Part shown: positions 8,563 through 17,400 of the stretch, piece after piece
Layout of the letters: every line of letters starts with the position of its first letter
Numbering within the stretch: the first letter of the stretch is position 1
Assembly: GCF_011045035.1 (NCBI RefSeq)
Contig: NZ_JAALAA010000022.1
Location: 26,555-90,554, forward strand
DNA from: Nocardioides turkmenicus
GTDB lineage: Bacteria; Actinomycetota; Actinomycetes; Propionibacteriales; Nocardioidaceae
Direction of reading: 5' to 3'
Length of the DNA: 64,000 nt
Notes under the pieces: generated by a model
Seen by the model: the letters and a program-made list of their open reading frames with translations, nothing else
Told to the model about the DNA's origin: nothing
Database searches by the model: none
Made by a program: the position numbers and the translations under genes

Positions 8563-9084
8563 ATGGGGACGATGGCCGCAGCCCTGGTCGACTCGATGGC
8601 GATGCGGCAGACCATGGGTCGCTTCGCCACCGGTGTCGCCGTCATCACCACGGAGCACGACGGCGTCCCGCACGGCATGACCGTCAACTCGCTGACCTCG
8701 GTCTCGCTCGATCCGCCGCTGCTGCTGGTCTGCTTCAACCACGGGGCCCGTAGCGCGGAGGCGGTCACTGCCGCGGGGCGGTTCGTGGTCAACATCCTCT
8801 CGTCGCGCCAGCGGCCGATCGCCCTGCGCTTCGCCCAGCGCGGCGAGGACCACTTCGCGGGCCTCGGCCTGGAGTACGACGGCCACCGCGTGCCCGTCGT
8901 GCCCGGCGCGCTGGCGCACCTCGACTGCGACGTCGAGCGGGTGGTCGAGGCAGGCGATCACACGGTCGTCTTCGGAGCGGTCAAGGACGTCTGCTCCCGC
9001 GAGGGAGACGCTCTCGGGTTTCACGGCGGACGCTTCGCGGACGTCATCCCGCACGGGCAGGAGCCCGAGCACTGGTTCTTCTAG
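8563..9084 (+). CDS. Flavin reductase (HpaC-like)
   Basis: The 173-aa protein is a flavin reductase domain protein of the HpaC/RutF/SnaC type. It has the characteristic MRQTMGRFATGVAVITTEHD, followed by VNSLTSVSLDPPLLLVCFN. It would use NAD(P)H to reduce FMN or FAD and pass the flavin to the HpaB-type oxygenase encoded two genes upstream. The start at 8563 is chosen for the GAGGGAG site just upstream; earlier in-frame starts lie inside the cupin gene. Together with 6729 it completes a two-component flavin monooxygenase. Confidence 0.92.
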   Translation: MGTMAAALVDSMAMRQTMGRFATGVAVITTEHDGVPHGMTVNSLTSVSLDPPLLLVCFNHGARSAEAVTAAGRFVVNILSSRQRPIALRFAQRGEDHFAGLGLEYDGHRVPVVPGALAHLDCDVERVVEAGDHTVVFGAVKDVCSREGDALGFHGGRFADVIPHGQEPEHWFF

Positions 9085-9124
9085 GCCTCCGGCCTGAACG
9101 ACACGCACCCTTCAGGAGAGACCC

Positions 9125-10462
9125 ATGTCCAGAACAACGCTCGATCAACCCAGCAAGCAGTCACAGCGAACAACACACACCAGCCTGCCGGTCGTCGCCG
9201 GCTCGAGCCTCGCCGGCACGGCCGTCGAGTGGTACGACTTCTTTCTCTACGGGACCGCCTCGGCGCTGGTCTTCAACACCCTGTTCTTCCCGGCATCCGA
9301 CCCGCTCGTCGGCACGATCCTCGCTTTCGCGACGTACGCGGTGGGCTTCTTGGCACGACCGATCGGCGCCGTCGTCCTCGGTCACTTCGGCGACCGGCAC
9401 GGACGTCGCGCAACGCTTATCGCGAGCCTCCTGCTGATGGGCGGTTCCACCTTCCTGATCGCCTTCCTGCCGAGCTACGCGACGATCGGGGTTGCCGCAC
9501 CGATCCTGCTGGTGGCCCTGCGTTTGGTCCAGGGTTTCGCCCTCGGCGGCGAGTGGGGCGGTGCCGTGCTGCTCGTCTCCGAGCACGGTGACGGGAAGCG
9601 CCGAGCGTTCTATGCCTCCTGGCCGAACATCGGCCCGCCGCTCGGAAATCTCGCGGCAGCGGGTGTGCTTCTCGCCCTCAACAACATGCTCTCCGATGAA
9701 GCCTTCATGTCGTGGGGTTGGCGGATCGCCTTCGGGCTCTCGGCCTTGCTCGTCCTCATCGGCCTGTGGTTGCGACTCTACGTAGCCGAGACACCGCTCT
9801 TCGAGCAGGCACAGAAGCAAGCCGCCGCCCAGCCCAAGGGTCTGCCGTTGGGCATCGTCGTCCGCAAGCACTGGCGGATGGTGATGCTGGCAGCAGCTAC
9901 CCGATTCGGGGAGAACGCAGGCTTCTACATCTACTCCCTGTTCGTGATCACGTACGTCACCAAGATGATCCACCTCGACCAGTCGGTGGCCCTGACAGCC
10001 GTTCTGATCGGCCAAGGCGTCGCGGTCGTCGCGATCCCGTCGATCGCCGTGCTCGCCGACCGCATCGGACGGCGCCCGATCTACCTCGCTGCATCGGTTG
10101 CGACGATCGTGTGGTCCTTCGTCTTCTTCGGCCTCCTCGACACGAAGAGCACGGCGCTCATCATCCTGGCCGTCACCGGAGGTCTGTTGGTCTTCGCCGC
10201 CTTCAGCGCGGTCATCGGCGCGTTCTTCTCCGAGCTGTTCCCGACCGAGGTGCGCTACTCGGGCGTCTCGCTGGCCTACAACCTGGCTTCGGTCCTCGCC
10301 GGCTCGCTCGCTCCGATCATCGCGATCGCGCTCTACCAGAAGTTCGGCACGGGTTACGCGATCGCGGCCTACCTCGCGGCGATGGGCGCGGTCTCCCTCG
10401 TCGCCTCCCTGATCGCCAAGGAGACGCGGGAGACCGACCTGACCGCCGTCGGGCGGGACTGA
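9125..10462 (+). CDS. MFS transporter, metabolite:H+ symporter (MHS) type
   Basis: The 445-aa integral membrane protein has about 12 predicted transmembrane helices. It carries MHS-family signatures: AGTAVEWYDFFLYGTASALVF at the first helix, GHFGDRHGRRATL in loop 2-3, and ALRLVQGFALGGEWGGAVL. This subfamily (ShiA, ProP, KgtP relatives) imports organic acids, betaines or aromatic acids with protons. It follows the flavin reductase by 40 bp with a GGAGAG ribosome site, so it probably takes up the substrate of the 5222-9084 pathway. It ends 16 bp from the convergent TetR gene. Confidence 0.93.
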   Translation: MSRTTLDQPSKQSQRTTHTSLPVVAGSSLAGTAVEWYDFFLYGTASALVFNTLFFPASDPLVGTILAFATYAVGFLARPIGAVVLGHFGDRHGRRATLIASLLLMGGSTFLIAFLPSYATIGVAAPILLVALRLVQGFALGGEWGGAVLLVSEHGDGKRRAFYASWPNIGPPLGNLAAAGVLLALNNMLSDEAFMSWGWRIAFGLSALLVLIGLWLRLYVAETPLFEQAQKQAAAQPKGLPLGIVVRKHWRMVMLAAATRFGENAGFYIYSLFVITYVTKMIHLDQSVALTAVLIGQGVAVVAIPSIAVLADRIGRRPIYLAASVATIVWSFVFFGLLDTKSTALIILAVTGGLLVFAAFSAVIGAFFSELFPTEVRYSGVSLAYNLASVLAGSLAPIIAIALYQKFGTGYAIAAYLAAMGAVSLVASLIAKETRETDLTAVGRD

Positions 10463-10478
10463 ACAGAAGGCTCGGGGC

Positions 10479-11123
10479 TCAGGCCGTCGGTGGCGGGATC
10501 TCGGCCGCCACCCCAGCCAGCATCATCCGGAGCCCGAGCTCGAAGGCGGCCTCCGCCCGGTGGGCGGCATCATGCTGAGAAGCCAGCGCATCGGCAAGAC
10601 GAGGGACCTCGACCCCTTCAGGGATCTCCCACATCACGTCGGGCGCAGCGAGGTCGAGTGCGGAACCTATGACGAAGCTCTCCACGGCAGTCAGCACCTC
10701 CATGGCATGGTCGACGGGGAAACCGATCTTTTCCAGGAGGACGACCATCCGGTCGTACGCAGCAAGCACCTGCGGCGACCGGATGGTCGTCGTCGTGAGG
10801 AGCGGCACGACGCGCGGGTGGGCCGCGAAGACCGCACGGTAGGAGCGGAAGAACGCCGAGACGGCAACATCCCACGGCCCCAGGTCGAGCGCGGAGGTGT
10901 CCATCTCGGCGCTCACCTGCTCACGCAGCAGCTCGATGACCCCGGCGCGACCCTGGACATGGTGGTACAGCGAGGCGGTCTGCACCCCGAGCCGTCGGGC
11001 CAGCTCGGGCAACGTGAAGTCGCCGGTCTCGTCGACCAGCTCGAGCGCCGTGGCGCCGATGCGGCCACGGTCCAGCAGGGCCTTGCGGGGGCGTCCGGCG
11101 CGGCGCTGGGTGATCTGGGTCAC
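10479..11123 (-). CDS. TetR family transcriptional regulator
   Basis: This 214-aa repressor has an N-terminal TetR helix-turn-helix (IGATALELVDETGDFTLPEL, then ARRLGVQTASLYHHV) and a C-terminal ligand domain of the TetR_C class. The GTG start is at 11123. It is divergent from the APC permease at 11209; the 85-bp spacer holds a TAATCG/CGATTA inverted repeat, the likely binding site. It therefore probably controls the permease-amidohydrolase pair and itself. The inducer may be the permease substrate. Confidence 0.93.
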   Translation of the reverse strand: MTQITQRRAGRPRKALLDRGRIGATALELVDETGDFTLPELARRLGVQTASLYHHVQGRAGVIELLREQVSAEMDTSALDLGPWDVAVSAFFRSYRAVFAAHPRVVPLLTTTTIRSPQVLAAYDRMVVLLEKIGFPVDHAMEVLTAVESFVIGSALDLAAPDVMWEIPEGVEVPRLADALASQHDAAHRAEAAFELGLRMMLAGVAAEIPPPTA

Positions 11124-11178
11124 GAGAAGCTCTTCCCTTCTGGGCTCTGGAGTCGTACGCTACCGCACAACCTAAATC

Positions 11179-11194
11179 TAATCGGTTTCGATTA
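11179..11194. promoter_or_regulatory. Inverted repeat, probable TetR operator
   Basis: TAATCG and CGATTA are separated by GTTT, in the intergenic region between the divergent tetR-type gene and the permease gene. It lies about 15 bp before the permease ATG, so bound repressor would block permease transcription or initiation. AT-rich content stands out against the surrounding GC. Assignment to this TetR protein is by position only. Confidence 0.55.
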
Positions 11195-11208
11195 ATGAGG
11201 AATCCGTC

Positions 11209-12687
11209 ATGTCAACTGTCCCGAACCCCACGGTGACGGCCGAGCCCACGGCAACCGGCCTCAAGCGCGACGCGCTCGGCACCAGCGACCTGGTGTTCAT
11301 CGTCGTCTCGGCCGCCGCGCCGCTGATGGTGATGGTCGGCGTCGCCCCGCTCGCGCTGATGATCGGAGGCATCGGGGCGCCGGCGGCGTACGTCTTCGCG
11401 GGAGCTGCGCTCGCCGTCTTCGCCGTCGGCTTCACGACCATGTCGCGCCACATCGACAACGCCGGCGCGTTCTACTCCTACATCGCGGTCGGGCTCGGCC
11501 GCACGGCCGGCGTCGTCTCCGCACTCGTCGCCCTGGTCTCCTACAACGCGCTCCAGATCGGCGTCTACGGGCTCGCCGGCGTCGCCATCCAGAGCACCTT
11601 CGCCGAGGTGCTCGGGATCGACCAGCCCTGGTGGGTCTACGCCCTCGCCTGCATCGCCATCGTCTGGTACGTCGGCTTCCGCAGCGTCGACTTCGGCGCG
11701 AAGTTCCTCGCGGTGCTGCTCAGTGCGGAGACGGGCCTACTGCTGGTCCTCGCGATCGCGATCCTCGTCCAGGGCGGCAGCGCCGAGGGCGTCGGTCTGG
11801 ACTCGTTCGCGCCGGCCAACGTGTTCGTGCCGTCGATGACGGTGATCCTGCCGACGGCCTTCGCCGCCTTCATGGGCTTCGAGGCCACGGTGATCTATCG
11901 CCGAGAGACCCGCGACCCGCGCCGCACCATCCCGCGTGCGACCTACCTGGCCGTCGCGATCCTCGCCGGGACGTACGCCTTCATCGTATGGAGCATCGTC
12001 CAGGCCTTCGGCGCCGCGGGAGCGGTCGAGGCGGCCACCACGAACGGGGTCGGCATGTTCTTCGTCGCCGGCGAGACCTACCTCGGCACCTGGTTCACCA
12101 CGGCCATGCACCTGCTCATCGCCACCAGCGTGGTCGCGAGCCTGGTCGCCTTCCACAACGCCGTGACCCGCTACTCGCTCGCCATCGCCGCCGAGGGCCT
12201 GCTGCCCGCCGTCCTGACGAAGGTGCATCCGAGAACCCGGGCACCCTACGTCGCAGGACTCCTGCAGACCGCGCTGGCGCTGGCCGTCGTCGGAGGCTTC
12301 GCGATCGCGAAGGCCGACCCCTACACCCAGCTGTTGATCTGGGTGAACACCCCCGGGATCTTCGGCATCCTCCTGCTCCAGGTCGCTGCTGCGATCTCGG
12401 TCGTCGCCTACTTCCGCAAGCGGGCCGCCGGGGAAGGCGTCTGGCGCACCGTCGTCGCGCCGGTCGTCTCCGCCGGGCTCATGGTGCTGGCGATGGTGCT
12501 GTCCGCGAAGAACATCTCGTTCCTAACCGGAACCACAGGTCTCGTCAACCAGATCCTGCTGCTGACCATCCCCGTCACCTGCGTCCTGGGCGTGGGGTGG
12601 GCGCTCTGGCTGCGCCGCAACCGCCGCGACGTCTTCGATGCCGTCGCCGCGACGTGCGACAGCACCCCGGAGGTGGCGGCGTCGTGA
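11209..12687 (+). CDS. APC family amino-acid/amine permease
   Basis: The 492-aa protein is an amino acid-polyamine-organocation permease with about 12 transmembrane helices. It starts with a cytoplasmic tail, then TSDLVFIVVSAAAPLMVMVG, and has the TM6 region AAFMGFEATVIYRRETRDPRR, a hallmark of the family. ATG 11209 follows GAGGAA at a suitable distance. Its TGA overlaps the GTG of the amidohydrolase gene (GTGA), so uptake and hydrolysis of the same compound seem coupled. Substrate is unknown; an N-acylated or cyclic amine would fit the amidohydrolase. Confidence 0.9.
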   Translation: MSTVPNPTVTAEPTATGLKRDALGTSDLVFIVVSAAAPLMVMVGVAPLALMIGGIGAPAAYVFAGAALAVFAVGFTTMSRHIDNAGAFYSYIAVGLGRTAGVVSALVALVSYNALQIGVYGLAGVAIQSTFAEVLGIDQPWWVYALACIAIVWYVGFRSVDFGAKFLAVLLSAETGLLLVLAIAILVQGGSAEGVGLDSFAPANVFVPSMTVILPTAFAAFMGFEATVIYRRETRDPRRTIPRATYLAVAILAGTYAFIVWSIVQAFGAAGAVEAATTNGVGMFFVAGETYLGTWFTTAMHLLIATSVVASLVAFHNAVTRYSLAIAAEGLLPAVLTKVHPRTRAPYVAGLLQTALALAVVGGFAIAKADPYTQLLIWVNTPGIFGILLLQVAAAISVVAYFRKRAAGEGVWRTVVAPVVSAGLMVLAMVLSAKNISFLTGTTGLVNQILLLTIPVTCVLGVGWALWLRRNRRDVFDAVAATCDSTPEVAAS

Positions 12688-14267
12688 GTGCCGATCTGCT
12701 CATGGTCGGGGCGACCGTCCGCACGCTCGACCCAGACCGCCCCATCGCTCGTGCCGTCGCGGTCCGTGGCGACCGGATCGTCGCTCTCGACGACGATGCC
12801 GTGGCCATGCGGAGCTCCACCACCGAGGTCGTCGACCTCGCCGGTGCCACGGTGACACCCGGCCTGGTCGACGGGCACCTGCACGCTCTGTTCGGGGTGA
12901 CCGCCTTCGCCGGCGCGGACCTCTCCGGATGCCGAGACCTCGACGACCTGCGTACCGCGCTCGCTGGTGCCCTGCCGGGCAAGGACGGCTGGGTGACGGG
13001 ATTCGGCCTCGACCACAACGTCTTCGGTGGCGCCCCGATCACCAACCAGGTGCTCGAGGAGGCCCTCCCCGGAGCCCCGCTCGTCATCGTCCTGTACGAC
13101 GGCCATTCGTCGCTGGCCAGCGACGAGGCACTGCGCCGCGCCGGCGTCACCGGACCGCGCCGGTTCGAGCAGCGCGCCGAGATCGTGTGCGACACAGCGG
13201 GCCGGCCGACCGGGCTTCTGCTGGAGCACGCTGCGATGGAGACCGTGCGCGGCGTCGTCCCGCCGATGGAGCATGCCGAGCTCCACAAGCGGCTCCTCGA
13301 GGTGATGGACGGCATGGCGACCACGGGCCTCACGGGTGGCGTGATGATGGACGCCGAGGGCGACGCACTCGACGTCCTGGCCGCGGTCGAGGACGCCGCC
13401 GACCTGCCGATCCGGCTGCGAGTGATGCCGTGGTGCATGCCGGAGGACGACCTCGCGGCCATCGATGCGCTCCAGGGGCGTCACGGTCGGAGCTGGGCCG
13501 TGGGCGGCGTGAAGTTCTTCATCGACGGGACCGTCGAAGGTGGGACCGCCTGGCTGGGTCACGCCGACTGCCACGGGCAGGGAGCCGACGCGTTCTGGCG
13601 CGACCCGGCGGCCTACACCCGGGCGGTCCGGCACTTCGCCGCCGATCGGGTCCAGACGGCGACCCATGCGATCGGGGACGCCGGCGTGCGCCACGTCGTC
13701 GAGTCCCTGGCCGGCGTGGACACCGGGGGTGTGCGGCACCGCGTGGAGCACCTCGAGACACTGCCGCTGGCGGACGTACGACGGGTGGTCGGCGCGGGAC
13801 TCGTCGCCTCGATGCAGCCTTCGCACACCGGCTACGCGCGGGCCGACGGCACCGATGAGTGGTCGACGCGGCTGGGCCGCGAGCGGGCCGCTCGCGCCTG
13901 GCCCTGTCGGGACGTACGTGACGCCGGCGGCACCCTGGTGCTGGGCTCCGACTGGCCGATCGCGTCGTATGACGCCCGCGAGGTGCTCGCCTTCGCACAG
14001 CTGCGCCGCCGCCCGGGAACGGTTGACGCGCCGATCACCCCCGACCAGGCCCTCACCGGGCTGATGGCGCTGGAGGGGATGACCACCCACGCTGCGCTGG
14101 CGGACGGCACCGAACGCACCAGCGGAAGGGTCGCCGTCGGGCACCGAGCCGATCTCACCGCGTTCGCGGTGGACCCGGTCGTGGCGCCGGCCGACGAGCT
14201 CGCCGCCGCGCCGGTCAGACTCACCGTCTCCAGTGGACGGATCACACACCGCACGGACAGCCGATGA
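12684..14267 (+). CDS. Amidohydrolase family 3 protein (YtcJ-like)
   Basis: This 527-aa metal-dependent hydrolase has a beta-sandwich N-terminus and a TIM barrel of the YtcJ/NfdA type. VTPGLVDGHLHALFG carries the HxH metal ligands, VKFFIDGTVEGGTAWL is the mid-barrel strand, HAIGDAGVRHVVE and HRVEHLETL hold further His ligands, and LGSDWPIASYDAREVLAF carries the catalytic Asp. Relatives hydrolyse N-formyl or N-substituted amides. The GTG start overlaps the permease stop, which supports a dedicated import-then-hydrolyse module under TetR control. No clear terminator was seen in the 78 bp before the convergent HtrA gene. Confidence 0.9.
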   Translation: MSADLLMVGATVRTLDPDRPIARAVAVRGDRIVALDDDAVAMRSSTTEVVDLAGATVTPGLVDGHLHALFGVTAFAGADLSGCRDLDDLRTALAGALPGKDGWVTGFGLDHNVFGGAPITNQVLEEALPGAPLVIVLYDGHSSLASDEALRRAGVTGPRRFEQRAEIVCDTAGRPTGLLLEHAAMETVRGVVPPMEHAELHKRLLEVMDGMATTGLTGGVMMDAEGDALDVLAAVEDAADLPIRLRVMPWCMPEDDLAAIDALQGRHGRSWAVGGVKFFIDGTVEGGTAWLGHADCHGQGADAFWRDPAAYTRAVRHFAADRVQTATHAIGDAGVRHVVESLAGVDTGGVRHRVEHLETLPLADVRRVVGAGLVASMQPSHTGYARADGTDEWSTRLGRERAARAWPCRDVRDAGGTLVLGSDWPIASYDAREVLAFAQLRRRPGTVDAPITPDQALTGLMALEGMTTHAALADGTERTSGRVAVGHRADLTAFAVDPVVAPADELAAAPVRLTVSSGRITHRTDSR

Positions 14268-14345
14268 GCGAGGCGACCGTCGCCGGCTGGCAGACCTGTA
14301 CCCGGCTGCGCTGGGCCGTCCGACACATGGGTGAGGTACGCGCGC

Positions 14346-15422
14346 TCAGCCCTGGCTGATCAGGGTCTGGGCGACGGTGCGGACGCGGTCGATGGGGACG
14401 GCGAAGCCGATGCCGATGTTGCCGCTGGGGCCGCCGAGGGTGGCGATGGAGGTGTTGATCCCGACGACGCGGCCGTCGAGGTCGACGAGCGGGCCGCCGG
14501 AGTTGCCAGGGTTGATGGCGGCGTCGGTCTGGATCATCTCCGGCGACGAGCCGGCGGAGCGGTGCGGTGAGCTGACGATGCCGGAGGTGACGGTGCCGTT
14601 GAGGCCGAGGGGTGAGCCGACGGCGATCACGGGCTGACCGATGCGGAGGTTGCCGCTCTGGCCGATGGTGGCGGGGCGTACGGCGTTCGGATCGGTGGCG
14701 ATGACGGCGATGTCGTTGCGTTCGTCGCTGCCGATGACGCGGCCGGGGGTGGAGCTTCCGTCGGCCAGGACGAGGCTCACCGAGTCGGAGCCGTCGACGA
14801 CGTGGGCGTTGGTGACGATGTGGCCGACGCCGTCGATGGCCACGCCGGAGCCGGTGCCGCGGCCGGCGCGTACCTGGACCACGCTGGGCAGGATGCGCTG
14901 GGCCGCGGCCTCGGTGGCGTTCGTCGCCGCCGCTCCCTGTGAGCCCTGCGGCGCGGGTGCGGGGGCGGTGAGGGCGTCGACGGGACCGCGGTCGGCGAGG
15001 CCGATCGCGACGCCGCCACCGGCGACCGCGCCTGCCAGGACCGCGGCGGCGAGGGCGAGCGTGAGGGTACGTCGGGGGCGCCTCATCAGAGCCGGAGGCG
15101 GCTGCGTCGCCGGAGCGTCGGCTGACCGAGGTACCTCGGTGGGCGGGCCCGGCGGCCTGGCCGGGGCGACCAGCCGCACCCTGCCGTAGCGGTCACGCAC
15201 CACGCGTCGTGCCGGAGGGGGTGCCGACAAGGGGGTCGGGCTCGGCGCGGCCGGTGGTGTCGGCGAGGGTGCGACTGGTCGGATCGGGGGTGGTGGTGCG
15301 GGCTGGAGCGGCCGGCGGGGACGTATGGGTGGGGCCGTGACGGTCCACTGCTGCGGTCCGGCCGGGCGGCCGAGGCCGAGGCCGAGGTCGTGGTCGTGGT
15401 CGGTGGTCGGGTTGTCGTTCAC
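14346..15422 (-). CDS. Membrane-anchored trypsin-like (HtrA-type) serine protease without PDZ domain
   Basis: The 358-aa protein has a long Pro-rich cytoplasmic N-terminus (residues about 1-115), one transmembrane helix (about 119-142) and an extracytoplasmic S1C protease domain. The triad is visible: H207 in TNAHVVD, D237 in ERNDIAVI and S308 in NPGNSGGPL. It ends right after the protease domain, so the PDZ domain normal for HtrA/DegP is missing. It is the last gene of a minus-strand operon with MoxR, DUF58 and VWA proteins; the 18-bp gap to the VWA gene supports cotranscription. It may cleave or check envelope proteins handled by that system. Confidence 0.9.
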   Translation of the reverse strand: MNDNPTTDHDHDLGLGLGRPAGPQQWTVTAPPIRPRRPLQPAPPPPIRPVAPSPTPPAAPSPTPLSAPPPARRVVRDRYGRVRLVAPARPPGPPTEVPRSADAPATQPPPALMRRPRRTLTLALAAAVLAGAVAGGGVAIGLADRGPVDALTAPAPAPQGSQGAAATNATEAAAQRILPSVVQVRAGRGTGSGVAIDGVGHIVTNAHVVDGSDSVSLVLADGSSTPGRVIGSDERNDIAVIATDPNAVRPATIGQSGNLRIGQPVIAVGSPLGLNGTVTSGIVSSPHRSAGSSPEMIQTDAAINPGNSGGPLVDLDGRVVGINTSIATLGGPSGNIGIGFAVPIDRVRTVAQTLISQG

Positions 15423-15440
15423 GGGAGTCCTTCCTGGGGC

Positions 15441-16430
15441 CTAGATGAGGCGTGCGAACCAGCGCAGCGAGAGCGCGGCCGCGGCGAAGGCGAGGACCAT
15501 CGCGCCGAGCACGACCCAGACGGTGATCTCGCGGTACTCGATGTGATGGCCGACCAGCGTGCCGATGTCGTCGTAGACCTCACGCAGCTCGTCGGCGCTG
15601 GAGGCGCGGTAGAACTGGCCGCCGGTGGTGTCGGCGAGGTCCCGCAGGGTGTCCTCGCGGACCTCGACCGACTGCCCGCCGGGCAGCGTGGCGCTGGAAC
15701 CCTCGGTGCCGTAGGCGATGGTCGAGGTGGGCAGCCCCGCCTCCCGGGCGGCTGCGGCGGCCGTGACCGGGCTCCGGCCGGCGGAGTTGCCGCCGTCGGA
15801 GAGCAGGACGAGATGTGCCGGCGCCCGCTCCTCCTCGGACTCCTCGGACTCCTCCGATTCTTCGGACGAGCCGGCCGCGGCCTCCTCGAGGATCTGCTGC
15901 AGGTCGCTGATCGAGGAGTAGACCGCCTCGCCGATCGCGGTGCCGCCGTCGGGCGGGCCGAGACCGTCGATGCTGCGTACGACCAGGGCGTGGTCGGTGG
16001 TCGGGCTGGTGACGACGCGGGCGTTGCTGGAGAAGCTCACGAGGCCGACGTTGTAGCGGGCCGGGAGCTGCTCGATGAAACTGATGGCGGCCGACTTGGC
16101 GGCCTCCAGGCGGTTGGGCGGCATGTCCTCGGCCGACATCGAGGCGGAGGTGTCGATGGCGACCAGGATCGTGGCGCGCTCGTAGGGCACCTGCGCCCGG
16201 ACCTGGGGCTGGGTCGTCGCCACGGCGAGCAGGGCCAGGGCCCCGACCACCAGCCCGGCGGCCAGGTGGCGCCGCCAGCGGGGACGGTTCGGGACGAGGC
16301 GCTCGAGCATGGGAGCGGTGGCGAACCGGACGGCGTACTTGATCCGGCGACGCTGCATGACCAGGTAGCCGACGGCGAGCAGGGCGATCGGTATCAGGGC
16401 GAGCAGGAACAGCGGCTGGGTGAGTCTCAT
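15441..16430 (-). CDS. Membrane VWA-domain protein (BatA/BatB-like)
   Basis: This 329-aa protein has two N-terminal transmembrane helices (around residues 5-25 and 58-75), a von Willebrand factor A domain and a final C-terminal helix (about 300-325). The metal-ion adhesion site is intact (VAIDTSASMSAEDMP), with the later TSPTTDH and LLSDGGNS. An acidic Ser-Glu tract (SSEESEESEESEEE) is inserted in the VWA domain near residue 195, which is unusual. It belongs with the upstream MoxR ATPase and DUF58 protein, a combination known in aerotolerance or metal-insertion-like chaperone systems. Confidence 0.9.
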   Translation of the reverse strand: MRLTQPLFLLALIPIALLAVGYLVMQRRRIKYAVRFATAPMLERLVPNRPRWRRHLAAGLVVGALALLAVATTQPQVRAQVPYERATILVAIDTSASMSAEDMPPNRLEAAKSAAISFIEQLPARYNVGLVSFSSNARVVTSPTTDHALVVRSIDGLGPPDGGTAIGEAVYSSISDLQQILEEAAAGSSEESEESEESEEERAPAHLVLLSDGGNSAGRSPVTAAAAAREAGLPTSTIAYGTEGSSATLPGGQSVEVREDTLRDLADTTGGQFYRASSADELREVYDDIGTLVGHHIEYREITVWVVLGAMVLAFAAAALSLRWFARLI

Positions 16431-16446
16431 CGAGTGCTCCTTCCGG

Positions 16447-17400
16447 TCAGTGGGTGGCCGTGGCCGTCCGGGAGCGGGCAGGCCGGGGGTGTCGGGCCCG
16501 GCGTCGCAGCAGCCGGACCAGCATTCGCGCCCAGTCGTCGTCGGTGGACATCCGCAGGTGGTCGGCGCCGGCGGCGCGTACGGCCTGGGCGTTGTGCCCG
16601 CGCAGCGTGGTCATCGCCTCGGCGTAGGCGGCGCGCAGCCACGGGTCGGAGGTGTCGGCCTCGTGCTGCCGGTCCGTCTCGGGGTCGACGATCGTGACCT
16701 GCCCGACGGCGGGTAGCTCGAGCTCGCGCGGGTCGACGATCTCGACGAGGATCACGTCGTGGCGCGCGGTGAGCCGACGCAGCGCCGACTCCCAGCCGAA
16801 GGGCCGCTCCCAGGTCCCGTCCGCGGGCAGGAGGTCGGTCACGACCACCCGCAGACCCGGGGTCCGGGCGCGCCGTCCGAGCTCGACCAGCGCGCTGTCG
16901 AGGGTGGCGCCGCCTGCCGCCGCCCGGGCCGTACGCGGCGAGGGCGGCTCCGCGGTCAGCAGTCGACGCGCGGCCCGGCGTCCGGTGGCCGGCGGCCGCC
17001 AACGTACGCCGTCGGCTTCGAGGATCCCGAGGCCGACCCGGTTGCCCGGACCGTCTGCCGCGATCCCGATCGCGGCCGCCGTCGCCTCGGCGACCTCCAC
17101 CTTCTCGGCGAGCGCGGTCCCGAAGGCCATGCTGGGTGTGCGGTCGACCAGCAGCCAGGTGTCGAGCTCGTGCTCGGCCCGGGTGAGCCACACGTGCGGA
17201 TCGCCGAGGCGCGCGGTCGCGTTCCAGTCGATGCGGCGTACGTCATGGCCCGGCGTGTAGGGCACGAGCTCCTCCGCGTCGCTGCCGGGACCGAGCCGCA
17301 GTCCGTCGGCCTCGCCCTGGAGCATTCCGCTCACCCGGCGTTGGACGGTCAGGTCCAGCTCGCGGAAGGCCCCGTAGGGGGAGCGCCCCGTGGACCTCAC
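16447..17400 (-). CDS. DUF58 domain-containing protein
   Basis: The 317-aa protein has the DUF58 signature (VPYTPGHDVRRIDWNATARLG, with the Y-x-x-G-D-x-R-x-I-D-W core near residue 50). A degenerate VWA-like fold follows (LDTWLLVDRTPSMAFG). DUF58 proteins pair with MoxR ATPases, and here the GTG start overlaps the moxR stop by four bases. The start was chosen for that overlap; longer readings run through moxR in another frame. No transmembrane helices are obvious, unlike many family members, so it may be a cytoplasmic adaptor between MoxR and the VWA protein. Confidence 0.9.
   Translation of the reverse strand: MRSTGRSPYGAFRELDLTVQRRVSGMLQGEADGLRLGPGSDAEELVPYTPGHDVRRIDWNATARLGDPHVWLTRAEHELDTWLLVDRTPSMAFGTALAEKVEVAEATAAAIGIAADGPGNRVGLGILEADGVRWRPPATGRRAARRLLTAEPPSPRTARAAAGGATLDSALVELGRRARTPGLRVVVTDLLPADGTWERPFGWESALRRLTARHDVILVEIVDPRELELPAVGQVTIVDPETDRQHEADTSDPWLRAAYAEAMTTLRGHNAQAVRAAGADHLRMSTDDDWARMLVRLLRRRARHPRPARSRTATATH

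Noticed and set aside
12408..14249. 613-codon minus-strand reading across the amidohydrolase
   Set aside because: Composition is that of an antisense frame and it covers two well-supported plus-strand genes.
15390..16697. Plus-strand reading opposite HtrA and VWA genes
   Set aside because: Low-complexity Gly/Val/Asp shadow; the VWA and protease motifs lie on the minus strand.
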